In this document: positions 1 through 9,191 of the stretch, one piece after another
Position numbering within the stretch: position 1 is the stretch's first letter
How the letters are laid out: each line of letters begins with the position of its first letter
NCBI RefSeq assembly: GCF_024181725.1
Contig: NZ_CP028908.1
Location: 1 to 64,000 of the forward strand
From: Bradyrhizobium sp. WD16
Lineage (GTDB): Bacteria; Pseudomonadota; Alphaproteobacteria; Rhizobiales; Xanthobacteraceae
Length of the DNA: 64,000 bases
Reading direction: 5' to 3'
The notes under the pieces: generated by a model
The model's database searches: none
Seen by the model: only the letters and a program-made list of their open reading frames with translations
Told to the model about the DNA's origin: nothing
Made by a program: the position numbers and the translations under genes

Positions 1-147
1 GTGATTTTGGATCTGACGCTCGTTCGAAGAACTCGCTGCAATACTGAAACGAGCGTCAGATCCACCACACTAGCGTGGCTTATGTCTCGCAATTGCCTAG
101 GAGAGGCTTGCCGCGAAGGCATAGGCAATTGCGAGACGCCACACTAG
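1..147. repeat. Palindromic elements A then B sharing CTAG
   Basis: Element A (1-73, 5' end cut by the window edge) is an imperfect palindrome: GGATCTGACGCTCGTT in the left arm pairs with AACGAGCGTCAGATCC in the right arm, around a loop of about 20 nt. Element B (70-147) starts on the same CTAG (70-73); its arms carry CTCGCAATTGCCT and AGGCAATTGCGAG. Both end in CCACACTAG. The same two families recur at 26.5, 43.4, 52.2, 61, 62.8 and (as a chimera) 63.6 kb. No protein is encoded; an open frame starting inside the element is judged spurious. Confidence 0.9.
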
Positions 148-536
148 GGTCCTTGGAACAAGATGCGAGGCGTGGGGCGCGCAAGCCGCTGCATTTCCCG
201 ACGGCCGCGATTGCTTTATGGTGGTATGTCGAGCCACCGGCCGATTGCCGCCCGCGATTTCGGTGCAATGCCGCCGTCCTCGCCGAGGCCAACCTGATCA
301 AGGCGCACAAGGCTCGGCAAGCGCCCGCAGACAACATTCGAAATCACTGCGGCCGGCCGCGATGCCGTCGCGCGCGCTCAACATCAAGGAAATGGAGGTC
401 GGTTGAAATGAAAAATGCCGCTCTCATTGGCTGGGACCGGCGCGGAACCGATGCGGAATCTTCGAGGTCGAGATCAACCACATCGTCCAAGCGAGGGCCG
501 ATGTAATATCTTCGCCGAGCCCAACCTCGAAAGCGG
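148..536. other. Intergenic, no supported gene
   Basis: About 390 nt between the A-B palindrome pair and the 3' end of the GT2 gene. Short open frames exist on both strands but none shows a ribosome-binding site, family resemblance or convincing composition. It may be decayed coding sequence; I cannot identify a parent gene. Confidence 0.5.
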
Positions 537-2531
537 CTACACACCTATCGCAGTTCGGCCGAAAGCCCGCTTCCACAATCCGCGTACGATCGCAAGCGTA
601 TCGAGCGTGCGAATCTCCTGCGAGTAGTCTCCGGTATAGAGCTTCACGATCAGGCGATCACGTGGTGCCGCATCCAGTTCGTGCGTGAACCGAATCGAGG
701 CCTTCCGCGCCGCCTCTCTGGTAATGCTCTCGATGCGGGACGGGAGAGGAGGAAACCCGGCCGCTTCGATGAGGATCTTGTCGCCGACGGAAAGCTGCTC
801 GTCCTGCAAAATCTCCAGAGTGCCGGATTCCAGCGACATGCTGATGAGCCGTCCCGGAACACGTCCCCGATCGGACCGTGCGCTGGCCGGTTCACCAATA
901 GAGAACGCCACTACCGGTACGCGAGGCTTCTCGAAACAAATGAGGGCAGCGATCACGAGCAGCACGACGTTTGCTCCTGCCCAATACATGGCGACGACCG
1001 AAAACTCGCCCTTGCGTATGATCGACCATTCGGGAACGATGTTGATGATGACGCCGAGCACGGTGAGCGTGACTAACACCGCGATGCAGGCAAATGTGTA
1101 CCCGTCAAAATAACCCTGGCCGGCCCCGCTGCCTTTTGGGGTGACCCTGAAGGGGGCTCCGAACGGCTTGATCAGGGCCATGATCACCGTGGGCAGCAGG
1201 CGAAACGTGGCAAACACACCGACTGCGTTCGACACGACCGGCAAATATCGCGACGGCGTGATCCATTTCATGAGGAGGAAGTAGGCCAGCAGGACTGGCA
1301 TCTGATAGTAGATGATGTCTTCGGTCGAGGTGAAAAAGAGCGGAGCAACTCCGGTCCAGAGAAAGACAATGGGAACTATCAGGAGGCAGAAGCGGACGAT
1401 GTACTGGATCAGCCAACTCGTCGGCATGAACATGATGCGCTGTAGGAGAGTCAGGCCGGGCCCATGGACGGGGCCATTTTTCACGAACAGGCTCTGGATT
1501 CCGCCGAGGCACCAGCGGCTGCGCTGGATGAAATAGCCCCTGAGATTCTCCGCGGCCAGACCCATCGACAGCCGCTCGTTCAAATAGCGTGTTTTGTAGC
1601 CCTTGTTCAGCATTTCAAGCGTCGTGAGCAGGTCCTCGGTGACGGACTCGGTGGGAATGCCTCCGATCGCCTCGATCGCTCGTCTGCGAATGATCGAGCA
1701 CGAACCGCAACAGAAGGCGACGTCCCACGCGTCCCGGCTCGCCGCCATCTCGTCGAAGAACAGTCGCTGCTCGTCCGGCCAGACGCGCTCAATGCTAAGA
1801 TTCGACTGGATGGGATCCTTGTTGAAGAAGTGCTGCGGTGTCTGCACAATGCCGATTGTTGGGTCGCGAAAGAACGGTGTCGTCCGGCGGAGAAATTGCC
1901 GGTAGGGGATGAAGTCGGCATCGAAGATCGCGACGAATTCGCCGGACGAAATTCCCAGGCCATGGTTCAGATTTCCGGCTTTTGCGTGTGAATTGTCCGG
2001 CCGAGCCACGTAGATGGCACGCTTCTCCTCGCAAAAGTCCTTCAGCCAATCCCTTTGCTTGTCGTCAAGCACATAGACCCTGAATTTGCCCTTCGGATAA
2101 TCGAGCGCGAGAGATCCGACGATGGTGCGTTCCAGCACGTCGATGGGCTCGTCATACGTTGGGATAAGGACGTCGATGGTCGGCCACTCTTCCTGTGGCT
2201 GCGCCGTGAATGCCGCCTGCAGCCGGTCAGCTTCGGCGCTGCGTTCGCAGTAACGGCTCACGATGAGGAGAAAGAGCGCAATCTCGACAAATGCCAGGAG
2301 TTCGATGACAAAAAGAAACCATACCCAGTAGAATGTCAGGCCGCCATGGGGATAGGGCAGGACGGTGTCGTGAAAGCGCCACCAAAGATACCGCAGCGAG
2401 ACCAGCAGCACAAAAGTGCATGTGATCGTCCGCACCCAGGTGCGCTGGCGCGGCGAATTCAGGACAAAAATGAAGAAGATCGCCGCAACCAGCAGCGCCG
2501 GGCCGAGTGGTTCTAGGTAATACTGAACCAT
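537..2531 (-). CDS. Family 2 glycosyltransferase with PilZ domain (cellulose/alginate-synthase-like)
   Basis: Membrane-embedded processive GT2 of about 664 aa, expected to polymerise a sugar nucleotide and extrude the polysaccharide. N-terminal hydrophobic helices are followed by a GT-A domain with the family motifs in order: DVLIPTYDE, the FDADF metal-binding motif, the TEDLLTT acid and QRSRW, the QxxRW acceptor/translocation motif. Further membrane helices follow. A C-terminal PilZ-like domain has RVPGR (the RxxxR c-di-GMP motif) and a weak SLESG in place of DxSxxG. An upstream TTG (2546) is possible, but ATG 2531 has GAGGT just 5' of it. The start overlaps the end of the HlyD-like gene, so the two are probably translationally coupled. 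The polymer made cannot be told from sequence; the HlyD-like partner and PilZ recall Alg8/Alg44 and BcsA systems. Confidence 0.88.
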   Translation of the reverse strand: MVQYYLEPLGPALLVAAIFFIFVLNSPRQRTWVRTITCTFVLLVSLRYLWWRFHDTVLPYPHGGLTFYWVWFLFVIELLAFVEIALFLLIVSRYCERSAEADRLQAAFTAQPQEEWPTIDVLIPTYDEPIDVLERTIVGSLALDYPKGKFRVYVLDDKQRDWLKDFCEEKRAIYVARPDNSHAKAGNLNHGLGISSGEFVAIFDADFIPYRQFLRRTTPFFRDPTIGIVQTPQHFFNKDPIQSNLSIERVWPDEQRLFFDEMAASRDAWDVAFCCGSCSIIRRRAIEAIGGIPTESVTEDLLTTLEMLNKGYKTRYLNERLSMGLAAENLRGYFIQRSRWCLGGIQSLFVKNGPVHGPGLTLLQRIMFMPTSWLIQYIVRFCLLIVPIVFLWTGVAPLFFTSTEDIIYYQMPVLLAYFLLMKWITPSRYLPVVSNAVGVFATFRLLPTVIMALIKPFGAPFRVTPKGSGAGQGYFDGYTFACIAVLVTLTVLGVIINIVPEWSIIRKGEFSVVAMYWAGANVVLLVIAALICFEKPRVPVVAFSIGEPASARSDRGRVPGRLISMSLESGTLEILQDEQLSVGDKILIEAAGFPPLPSRIESITREAARKASIRFTHELDAAPRDRLIVKLYTGDYSQEIRTLDTLAIVRGLWKRAFGRTAIGV

Positions 2532-3745
2532 ATCGACCTCAACCAACGCACGATCGGGAGCGAGCGGGTCTTGAACCGGACCTGGACGGAACGCCCGACC
2601 TGGCAGAAGTTTGGATAATCGGAATTCAGCGCCGATTGAGGAAGGCCGACGCGGATACGTGCGTCCTTGCCGCGGCTCTGCGGAGGTTTCGCCGCAAGCA
2701 CCACATCGTCGACCACCGCCGCGCTGCCGCGCACCGACAGGACCTTGCCCTCGAGCACATCGGAGCGACCGAACAGCCGGATCTGCGCCTCGCGTCCGGG
2801 GTAGATCTGGTCGTAATCGACTTCCGCTACGAGAATGTCGACGAACAGGTCGCGGCAGTCCAGCACCTGCATAAGCTCATTGCCCGCGATGACGTGGGAG
2901 CCCTCGACCACATTGTTGCGCCAAACGACCCCGTCGAACGGGATTCGTAGATTCACGTATCCCAATGTCCGGTTGCGTTCGTGTTCTTCCTCTTGCTGCG
3001 TGGAAAGCTGGACGATGCGGGCTTTGAGGTCTCGCTCGCTGAATTCCAATTCGGCAAGCTGGATGGAGATCTCGTCGATCCGCTGCTGGGAGTAGGGCAC
3101 ATCATTGCGACCCTCGCCGATGAAGATACCTTTCCTTACGGAATCGAGCTGCAGGGTCAGTCTGTCCAGTTCCATATCGGCGATAGTGCGTGCGTTTTCG
3201 GCGCCGACAGAGGCTGCCCGCGCCTGTTCGACCACGGATTCGGCCACGATACCTGTCACCCCCAGCCGCTGCTTTCTGGTGAGGTCGGACGCGGCCGCCA
3301 CTCGCTGCGCCATCGCCGTGGTTATTTGTTGACGTCGTATGTCGATTTGCTGGGTCAGATTCTGAATGCTGGCCTGCTGATATTCCAGCCAACGTGTATG
3401 AAGCTCCTCACGCAGCGCCATTAGTTGGGTGCGCCGGGCGTCCATGGCCTGGAGCCGCTGCCGTGCCGCCTCGAGCTCTGCGCTCATCTGGACTTCAGCC
3501 GTGCGGACGATCTGATCGTTTCGGATGCCCAGCAGTTCAGTTCCTCCCGTCAGGGCGGTCCCGATTTTGGGCGGAGTAACCGTTACAGTGCCGTCAATGG
3601 GAGCTGAGATCACCGTGATAAGTGCGTTCACGGTTCCATCAAGACTCGTATAGCCGGTCAGTGTCGGCAGGATCGCAACGACGGCGCCTCCCAACAACAA
3701 AATGCCGACTGTGATACGAACGGACCGCCGGTTCCATAAAGCCAT
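2513..3745 (-). CDS. HlyD-family membrane-fusion / periplasmic adaptor protein
   Basis: Protein of 410 aa with one N-terminal membrane helix (residues about 11-31), a long predicted coiled coil (about 80-250) and flanking biotinyl-lipoyl-like and beta-barrel segments (for example RIPFDGVVW and the region ending in QVRFKTR). This is the layout of HlyD/EmrA periplasmic adaptors and of the periplasmic part of Alg44. It is first in a two-gene operon with the GT2 synthase and probably bridges that enzyme to an outer-membrane exit or stabilises the export path. A FixK/FNR-like box lies 33 nt upstream of the ATG. No outer-membrane channel gene is nearby. Confidence 0.85.
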   Translation of the reverse strand: MALWNRRSVRITVGILLLGGAVVAILPTLTGYTSLDGTVNALITVISAPIDGTVTVTPPKIGTALTGGTELLGIRNDQIVRTAEVQMSAELEAARQRLQAMDARRTQLMALREELHTRWLEYQQASIQNLTQQIDIRRQQITTAMAQRVAAASDLTRKQRLGVTGIVAESVVEQARAASVGAENARTIADMELDRLTLQLDSVRKGIFIGEGRNDVPYSQQRIDEISIQLAELEFSERDLKARIVQLSTQQEEEHERNRTLGYVNLRIPFDGVVWRNNVVEGSHVIAGNELMQVLDCRDLFVDILVAEVDYDQIYPGREAQIRLFGRSDVLEGKVLSVRGSAAVVDDVVLAAKPPQSRGKDARIRVGLPQSALNSDYPNFCQVGRSVQVRFKTRSLPIVRWLRSIWFSIT

Positions 3746-3777
3746 AATTCATTATCGACTGATTTAGAGTGGTTCAA

Positions 3778-3791
3778 TTGATTTTGATCAA
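3778..3791. promoter_or_regulatory. FixK/FNR-type box TTGATTTTGATCAA
   Basis: Perfect TTGA-N6-TCAA dyad in the gap between the divergent HlyD-like gene (minus) and the Bug/TctC gene (plus). It matches the half-sites of the FNR/FixK family. It is 33 nt from the HlyD-like start and 55 nt from the TctC start, so either promoter could be the target. Confidence 0.65.
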
Positions 3792-3846
3792 CGTCTGATG
3801 GTGCTAATTTTGAATAGTTGGTCCGAACCGAGCGACGGGAAGTCAC

Positions 3847-4842
3847 ATGATTTCGACAGCACGGCTTCTGCTGGCTTTTGTGACCATTCTGGGTGGAGCG
3901 CTTTGGGCTACTGAGCCTCGCAGCGAGGACAGCGACTATCCCGCCCGCAGGATTACCCTCGTGGTGCCCTGGATCCCGAGCGGTCCGCGCGATGCGGTCG
4001 CGCGCGTCATTGCCAGCCACATGTCTCTCCTATTGCGACAGGAAGTGGCGGTGGAGAACATCGTGGGGGCGGCCGGCTTGACCGCTTCGCTGCGTGTAAA
4101 GCAGGCTGCGCCGGATGGATATACATTGTTGATGGGAAACACTGGCACCCATGCGGCTGCATCGGCGTTGTACCCTAACCTTGCATACGATCCTCAAATC
4201 GATTTCCAACCGATCGGGCTGGTGGCGACCTCGCCGATCATCATCCTTGGGCGAGGGGATTTCCCTGCCGCGGACCTCAACGGGTTCATCAATTACGTGA
4301 AGACGAACTCTCACAAGCTCGATGAAGGACATGCGGGCGTCGGTTCCGTTCCGTTTATCGCATGCGGTTGGCTCAATCATGTGCTCCACGCGACTCCGCG
4401 CCTTGTCCCGTACGAAAGCGCCACGGCCTTGATGGATGCGGTGGCCCGCGGCCGCATCGATTACACGTGCGATTCGACCATAATTGCAGCGCCTCAAGTC
4501 CATGCCGGCAAGGTCAAGGCCTACGCGATCGCCGCGCCGTCGCGCAGCATGACCCTGCCGGATGTCGCGACTACAAAGGAAGGTGGGTTGCCGGAATATG
4601 AGTTGTCCGTGTGGTACGCGATGTTCGCCCCGAAGGGGGTCTCAAATATCATCGTGGAAAAGCTCAATGATGCGCTGTCCAGGACGCTGGACGACGAAAC
4701 GGTGCGCAACCGGCTGATCGAGCTTGGGGGCACTGTTCCTGACCGCAAACAGCGCGGCCCGGAAGCACTGACCGGATTTGTAAGGGACGAGATGAACCTC
4801 TGGACAGACCGCATCAAGTCGGAACGTCTCGATGTAAACTAG
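3847..4842 (+). CDS. Bug/TctC-family periplasmic solute-binding protein
   Basis: Protein of 331 aa with an N-terminal signal peptide (residues about 1-20) and a mature start typical of the tripartite tricarboxylate transporter binding proteins (YPARRITLVVPW, then PAR-less GPRDAVAR, later APDGYTLLMG and FAPKGV). These proteins bind carboxylates in the periplasm and deliver them to TctAB. No tctA or tctB is present here, so it is an orphan receptor, as is common in this family. The stop codon TAG (4840-4842) lies in the first CTAG of palindrome C, so insertion of that element probably reset the C-terminus. A FixK/FNR-like box precedes the gene. Confidence 0.85.
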   Translation: MISTARLLLAFVTILGGALWATEPRSEDSDYPARRITLVVPWIPSGPRDAVARVIASHMSLLLRQEVAVENIVGAAGLTASLRVKQAAPDGYTLLMGNTGTHAAASALYPNLAYDPQIDFQPIGLVATSPIIILGRGDFPAADLNGFINYVKTNSHKLDEGHAGVGSVPFIACGWLNHVLHATPRLVPYESATALMDAVARGRIDYTCDSTIIAAPQVHAGKVKAYAIAAPSRSMTLPDVATTKEGGLPEYELSVWYAMFAPKGVSNIIVEKLNDALSRTLDDETVRNRLIELGGTVPDRKQRGPEALTGFVRDEMNLWTDRIKSERLDVN

Positions 4843-4910
4843 TGTCCCGTCTCCGAATTACCGTGCGAGGGTGAGGCAAATGAAGCGGTAATTCGGAGAC
4901 AGGACACTAG
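4839..4910. repeat. Palindromic element C between convergent genes
   Basis: A 72-bp copy of family C: CTAGTGTCC...GGACACTAG ends, with stem GTCTCCGAATTACCG pairing with CGGTAATTCGGAGAC. Its left CTAG supplies the TAG stop of the plus-strand TctC gene (4840-4842) and its right CTAG supplies the TAG stop of the minus-strand ABC ATPase (4909-4907). The hairpin could also act as a shared bidirectional terminator, although there is no T-run. Confidence 0.92.
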
Positions 4911-5995
4911 TGCGCCAGCTGCTGCGGAATGCGCCGGTCGGTCGCGGCGTCGAACAGGTGCAAATAGGCCTGATCGTAGCGAATCCGAACGGGCGTCCCG
5001 CTCGCCGGCGCGTCGCGACCGAAATGCCGCAGACACAGGCGCGTGCCGCAGCTCTCGACATGGAGTTCGGTCTCGGCGCCGAGATGCTCGACATGGCGCA
5101 CGATCCCCCCGACCGTCGACGCCCCGTCGCCGCCCTCGGCGCGATAGAGCGCCAGGTGCTCGGGCCGCAGCCCGACGACCACCTCATTGGGGGCGTCGGC
5201 GTAGCCGGGTGGCAGCGCGATCATGCCGCCGTCCGCGACACGGACGCCGTCCCCGCTGCGCGTTCCGGCGATGAAATTCATGGCCGGAGAGCCGATGAAG
5301 CCGGCGACGAAGCGATTGGCCGGACGATCATAAAGACCGAGCGGGGTGTCGACCTGCATGATCTCGCCGCCGTTGAGCAGGGCGATGCGGTCCGCGAGGC
5401 TGATCGCCTCGATCTGATCGTGGGTGACATAGATGGTCGTGACCCCGAGGCGCTCCTGCAGGGCCCTGATCTCGACCCGCATCGAGGCACGAAGCTGGGC
5501 ATCGAGGTTGGACAGCGGCTCATCGAGCAGGAAGGCGACCGGCTCGCGCACGATCGCCCGGCCCATGGCGACCCGCTGGCGCTGGCCGCCCGACAACTCG
5601 CGCGGATAGCGGTCGAGATAACGCTCGAGTTCGAGCGCCCTCACCGCCTCGGCGACACGGCGCGCGATCTCCGGTGGCGGCAGCTTCTGCTGTCGCAGAC
5701 CAAAGGCCAGATTGTCGCGCACCCGCATATGCGGATAGAGCGCATAGGACTGGAACACCATGGCGACATTGCGCGCCTGCGGCGGCCTCGCATTGACGGG
5801 CTCACCGTCGAAGGCGACGACGCCGGAGGACACCGGCTCGAGGCCCGCGATGATCCGCAGCAGCGTGGACTTGCCGCAGCCGGAGGGCCCGACCAGCGCC
5901 AGGAATTCGCCCTCGCCGATCGACAGGTTGACGTCCCTGAGAATGCGATGGCCGGCGAAGTCCTTGTTGAGGTCGACGATATCGATGCTGGCCAT
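4907..5995 (-). CDS. ABC transporter ATPase, MalK/UgpC/SmoK type
   Basis: Cytoplasmic ATPase of 362 aa that powers the sugar/polyol importer encoded just upstream. Walker A GPSGCGKST is at residues 36-44, signature LSGGQ at 134-138 and Walker B FLLDEP at 155-160, followed by the D-loop and a switch histidine (VTHDQ). The C-terminal third is the OB/TOBE regulatory domain typical of CUT1 ATPases. It is the last gene of a four-gene minus-strand operon (binding protein, two permeases, ATPase). The TAG stop comes from palindrome C at 4839-4910. Confidence 0.93.
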   Translation of the reverse strand: MASIDIVDLNKDFAGHRILRDVNLSIGEGEFLALVGPSGCGKSTLLRIIAGLEPVSSGVVAFDGEPVNARPPQARNVAMVFQSYALYPHMRVRDNLAFGLRQQKLPPPEIARRVAEAVRALELERYLDRYPRELSGGQRQRVAMGRAIVREPVAFLLDEPLSNLDAQLRASMRVEIRALQERLGVTTIYVTHDQIEAISLADRIALLNGGEIMQVDTPLGLYDRPANRFVAGFIGSPAMNFIAGTRSGDGVRVADGGMIALPPGYADAPNEVVVGLRPEHLALYRAEGGDGASTVGGIVRHVEHLGAETELHVESCGTRLCLRHFGRDAPASGTPVRIRYDQAYLHLFDAATDRRIPQQLAH

Positions 5996-6044
5996 GAAGG
6001 TCCGTCCGGTGGCGCGTGTAATAATGAAAAGTGAGTGAGGGCGG

Positions 6045-6950
6045 CTATTTCACGCCACCCGCGGTCAGACCGCCGACCAGGCGGTTCTGAAAGAACAGCG
6101 CAATCAGGTAGACCGGCACGATGCCGGCGAGCGAGGCCACCGCCATCTGTCCGAAATTCACGAAGCGATCCCCCTGAAACAGCGAGATCGCCACCGTCAG
6201 GCCGCGAACGCTGTCGTCGTGGGCGAACACCGAGGCGAACAGGAATTCGTTGTAGGCAAGAATCAGACTGACGAGACCGGTGGCCACGAGGCCAGGCGCG
6301 AGCAGCGGCAGATGGATGACAAGGAAGGTCTTGAGGAACCCCGCGCCGTCGACCCAGGCCGCCTCGTCGAGTGCCGGCGGAATCCGGCGGACGAAACCGC
6401 GCAACAGCCAGTAGGCGACCGGCACATTCATGAAGCCGTAGACCAGGATCATGCCGGCGAAGCTGTTGAGCAGGCCCAGCCATCGCATCAGAAAGAACAA
6501 CGGCAACAGCGCCACCACCGGCGGCGCGATATAGCTCGACAGCGTCAGCGAACCGAGCCATTCGCCGCTCCGCAGCCGGACCACCGCATAGGTCGCCGGC
6601 GCGGCGACCACGAGCGTCAGCACCGCCGACAGGCTCGCGATCACCAGGGAATGACCGATGAACCCGGCGAGATTGATGAATTCGAACGCCTTCCACCAGT
6701 TCTCCAGGGTCGGTTTGCTGGTGAAGAACTGACCGAGCAGCACCTCGTCCCGCGTCTTGAAGGTGAGGCTGATCAGGAACGCGACCGGCAGCAGGAAGAA
6801 GCCGACATAAAGGCTGACGCCGAGCCACCACAGGACCCGCGCCGCCGCCCGCCGCACCGTCCCCACCCGGGCGGCAATATTCGTCGGCGCGGCGTCGCGC
6901 GCATCGCTCCCGCGCGAGCGATCGATGTCCAGGACGGTCACGGTCGTCAT
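6045..6950 (-). CDS. CUT1 ABC transporter permease, MalG type
   Basis: Inner-membrane permease of 301 aa with six hydrophobic segments. The EAA loop reads DEAAWVDGAGFLKTF, the site that contacts the ATPase. The ATG overlaps the TGA of the preceding permease by 4 nt (ATGA at 6950-6947), indicating coupled translation. A much longer open frame continues upstream in this frame but is only a shadow of the first permease. Partner of the MalF-type subunit and the MalK-type ATPase. A sugar or sugar alcohol is the likely substrate class; the exact ligand cannot be read. Confidence 0.92.
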   Translation of the reverse strand: MTTVTVLDIDRSRGSDARDAAPTNIAARVGTVRRAAARVLWWLGVSLYVGFFLLPVAFLISLTFKTRDEVLLGQFFTSKPTLENWWKAFEFINLAGFIGHSLVIASLSAVLTLVVAAPATYAVVRLRSGEWLGSLTLSSYIAPPVVALLPLFFLMRWLGLLNSFAGMILVYGFMNVPVAYWLLRGFVRRIPPALDEAAWVDGAGFLKTFLVIHLPLLAPGLVATGLVSLILAYNEFLFASVFAHDDSVRGLTVAISLFQGDRFVNFGQMAVASLAGIVPVYLIALFFQNRLVGGLTAGGVK

Positions 6951-7870
6951 ATCACATTGCCCTCGATGCGACGGTGAAGCCAGAGCGCGGGCAGGATCGC
7001 GATGGAGACGAACGCAGCGAACAGCACCGTCTCGGCGGCGGCGGCCCCGACGTCGAACTCGCGCAGCGCCTTGCGCCAGATGGCAAAGCCGGCCATGTCG
7101 GTCGCGTCGCCCGGCCCGCCGAAGGTCAGGATGTAAAGGAGGTCGAAGGTCTTGAATGCCATGATCAGGCGCAGGACGAAGATCGCCAGCAGCAGCGGCG
7201 CCGCCAGCGGCAGCTGAATCTTCCGGAACACCGCGCCCTCGCTCGCACCGTCGAGCCGGGCCGCCTCGACCACATCGTCGGGGACCTGGCGCAGCGCGGC
7301 ATAGGCGAGGATCGCCACGAACGGCGTCCACTGCCACGCGTCTGCAACCATGATCGACAGCAAGGCGAGATGCTCGGTGCCGAGGAAGGACACCGGCGCG
7401 TCGACGAGACCGAAGGCCATCAGCTTGCCGTTGACCAGACCGCCGCCGGGTGCCAGCAGAAGCTTCCATGCCACGCCGACCAGCACCGGCGGCGTGATCA
7501 GCGGCAGCAGCATGACCGAGCGCACCAGCCGGCCGGCGCGGCGCATGGTCGACAGCAGCAAGGCGAGCCACAAGCCGAGCCACAGTTCGACAAGCGCGAC
7601 ACCGAAGGAGAACAGCGCCGCCCGAAACAGCGACGGCACAAACATCTCGTCGCCGCCGAGCAACAGCCAGCGATAGTTGCTCAAGCCAGTCCAGGCCTTG
7701 AACGGCTGGCCGAGGGTCGACTTGGTGAATGAAAGCCCGGCCACATAGACCGCGGGATAGACGGCGAAGGCCGCGAGCCCGAGGGCCAGCGGCAGCAGCA
7801 TCAGCCACGCGGCCCGCGACCGGCTCGTGCCCGCGCCTGCGGCCCGCAGCGTGAACGATCGGAGGGCCAT
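6947..7870 (-). CDS. CUT1 ABC transporter permease, MalF type
   Basis: Inner-membrane permease of 307 aa with about six transmembrane helices. The EAA-type loop is VEAARLDGASEGAVFRK. It starts 1 nt after the binding-protein stop and ends in a 4-nt overlap with the MalG-type permease, so the operon is tightly packed. It forms the transmembrane heterodimer of the importer. Confidence 0.92.
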   Translation of the reverse strand: MALRSFTLRAAGAGTSRSRAAWLMLLPLALGLAAFAVYPAVYVAGLSFTKSTLGQPFKAWTGLSNYRWLLLGGDEMFVPSLFRAALFSFGVALVELWLGLWLALLLSTMRRAGRLVRSVMLLPLITPPVLVGVAWKLLLAPGGGLVNGKLMAFGLVDAPVSFLGTEHLALLSIMVADAWQWTPFVAILAYAALRQVPDDVVEAARLDGASEGAVFRKIQLPLAAPLLLAIFVLRLIMAFKTFDLLYILTFGGPGDATDMAGFAIWRKALREFDVGAAAAETVLFAAFVSIAILPALWLHRRIEGNVI

Positions 7871-7871
7871 G

Positions 7872-9191
7872 TCAGACGAGCAGGCGTTCCCAGGCGCGCT
7901 GCGCGGCTTCGAGCCCCGCCTTCGGCTTGCGCTGACCGGCCAGGATCAAGGCAAGCTGCTCGGTCAACGCGTCGAGCAGCCGCGGTGCCTGCGGGACCGT
8001 CGGCCACACCAGCGCGCTGCCGAAGGCCGCGGCCGCCGCGCGCTGGACCTTGGGCGCGAAGGATTTGTACTCCGGCGCGTTCAGCGTCGAGTTGCGCGTC
8101 GGGTCGATCCCCGAATTGGAGGTCGTCAGCAGCTTCAGGCCGGTCTCGCGCGAGGAAGCCCAGCGGACGAATTCCCATGCGAGGTCCTTCTTCTTCGAGC
8201 CGGCCGAGATCGCCCAGCCATAGCCGGCGTCGAGGGCCGCCACCGACGTCTTGTTCCTGCCGCCCACCGGCAGCTGGGTCACGTCCCATTTGTCGATGAT
8301 CTTCGAATTCTGCGGGTCCTGCGAGCGGACGCCGAGATCGGTCCAGAATTCGAGAAAAGCCACCTTGCCGGACAGGAAGGCGGGTAGCGCCTGATCGAAG
8401 GCGGTCTCCGACGGCGTCGGCAAGGCATACGGCGCGACCCGCACCAGCTCCTCGGCCGCCGCGATCGACTCTTCGGACAACAGATCGGGCTGGCCGCCCT
8501 TGAGGAAACGCCCGCCGAAGCCCGCCAGGCGATTGGCGTAGCTCGAGACGATGATCACCGGGACCTTGAAGCCGAGCAGCGCTGTGCCGTAGATCCCGTT
8601 GCCCTTCTCCTTCTCGGTGACGGTCTTCACCGCCTGATAATAGGCCTCCCACGTCGCCGGAGCCTCGAGGCCGTGGCGCTTGAGAATCTCGGTGTTGTAG
8701 AACAGCACGTGGGCGTCGCCGTCGTAGGGCAGGCCCCAGCGGCGCCCGTTGACCAGCGTGTAGGCGTCGTAGATCGAGCCGATGAAATCGTCGGGACGGA
8801 TCGTCTCCTTGTCCTTCTCGATCCGATCCGTGACGTCGATCACCACCTTGTCGTCGACCAGGGCGCCGATGCTCGTATAGAGATAGTCGTGGACATCGAA
8901 ATGATTGGCCCCCGACTGCACGTCGAGGGTGGCCTGGGCATGCACCTGGTCATAGGGAATGACCGTGAAGTTCAGGGTGACGCCGGCCTGCTCCTGGAAC
9001 AGCTTCTTCAGCACTTCGCCGGCGACGGCATGCGGCTGGATGATCGTGAGGTTGAGCTCCTGGCCGGCGAAGGCGCCCGACCGCAGCAGCGGCGACAGCA
9101 GCAGCGGGCCGGCGCCCAGGGCAGCGGCCGAGGCCGCCAGCAGGGTGCGGCGGTTCAAGCCGGTCGCCGGTCGTTCAGTTCGCTCGGTCAT
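7872..9191 (-). CDS. Extracellular solute-binding protein family 1 (sugar/polyol), Tat-type signal
   Basis: Periplasmic receptor of about 439 aa, first gene of the CUT1 transporter operon. The ATG at 9191 is chosen because AGGAG lies 7-8 nt upstream; the frame stays open further upstream but without a supporting site. The N-terminus has a twin-arginine-like signal (LNRRTLLAASAAA), unusual for sugar receptors but seen in alphaproteobacterial polyol-binding proteins. The body shows the SBP_1 fold pattern (YDGDAHVLFYN, then AWEFVRWASS). The sequence resembles mannitol/sorbitol-type receptors loosely; the ligand is inferred. Confidence 0.88.
   Translation of the reverse strand: MTERTERPATGLNRRTLLAASAAALGAGPLLLSPLLRSGAFAGQELNLTIIQPHAVAGEVLKKLFQEQAGVTLNFTVIPYDQVHAQATLDVQSGANHFDVHDYLYTSIGALVDDKVVIDVTDRIEKDKETIRPDDFIGSIYDAYTLVNGRRWGLPYDGDAHVLFYNTEILKRHGLEAPATWEAYYQAVKTVTEKEKGNGIYGTALLGFKVPVIIVSSYANRLAGFGGRFLKGGQPDLLSEESIAAAEELVRVAPYALPTPSETAFDQALPAFLSGKVAFLEFWTDLGVRSQDPQNSKIIDKWDVTQLPVGGRNKTSVAALDAGYGWAISAGSKKKDLAWEFVRWASSRETGLKLLTTSNSGIDPTRNSTLNAPEYKSFAPKVQRAAAAAFGSALVWPTVPQAPRLLDALTEQLALILAGQRKPKAGLEAAQRAWERLLV

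Noticed and set aside
75-506. Plus-strand open frame of 143 codons beginning inside palindrome B
   Set aside because: Its first 24 codons are the repeat itself, there is no ribosome site, and it resembles no family.
6045-7808. A 587-codon open frame that would fuse both permeases
   Set aside because: The first half is out of frame with the MalF-type permease; the true MalG-type start is ATG 6950 in an ATGA overlap.
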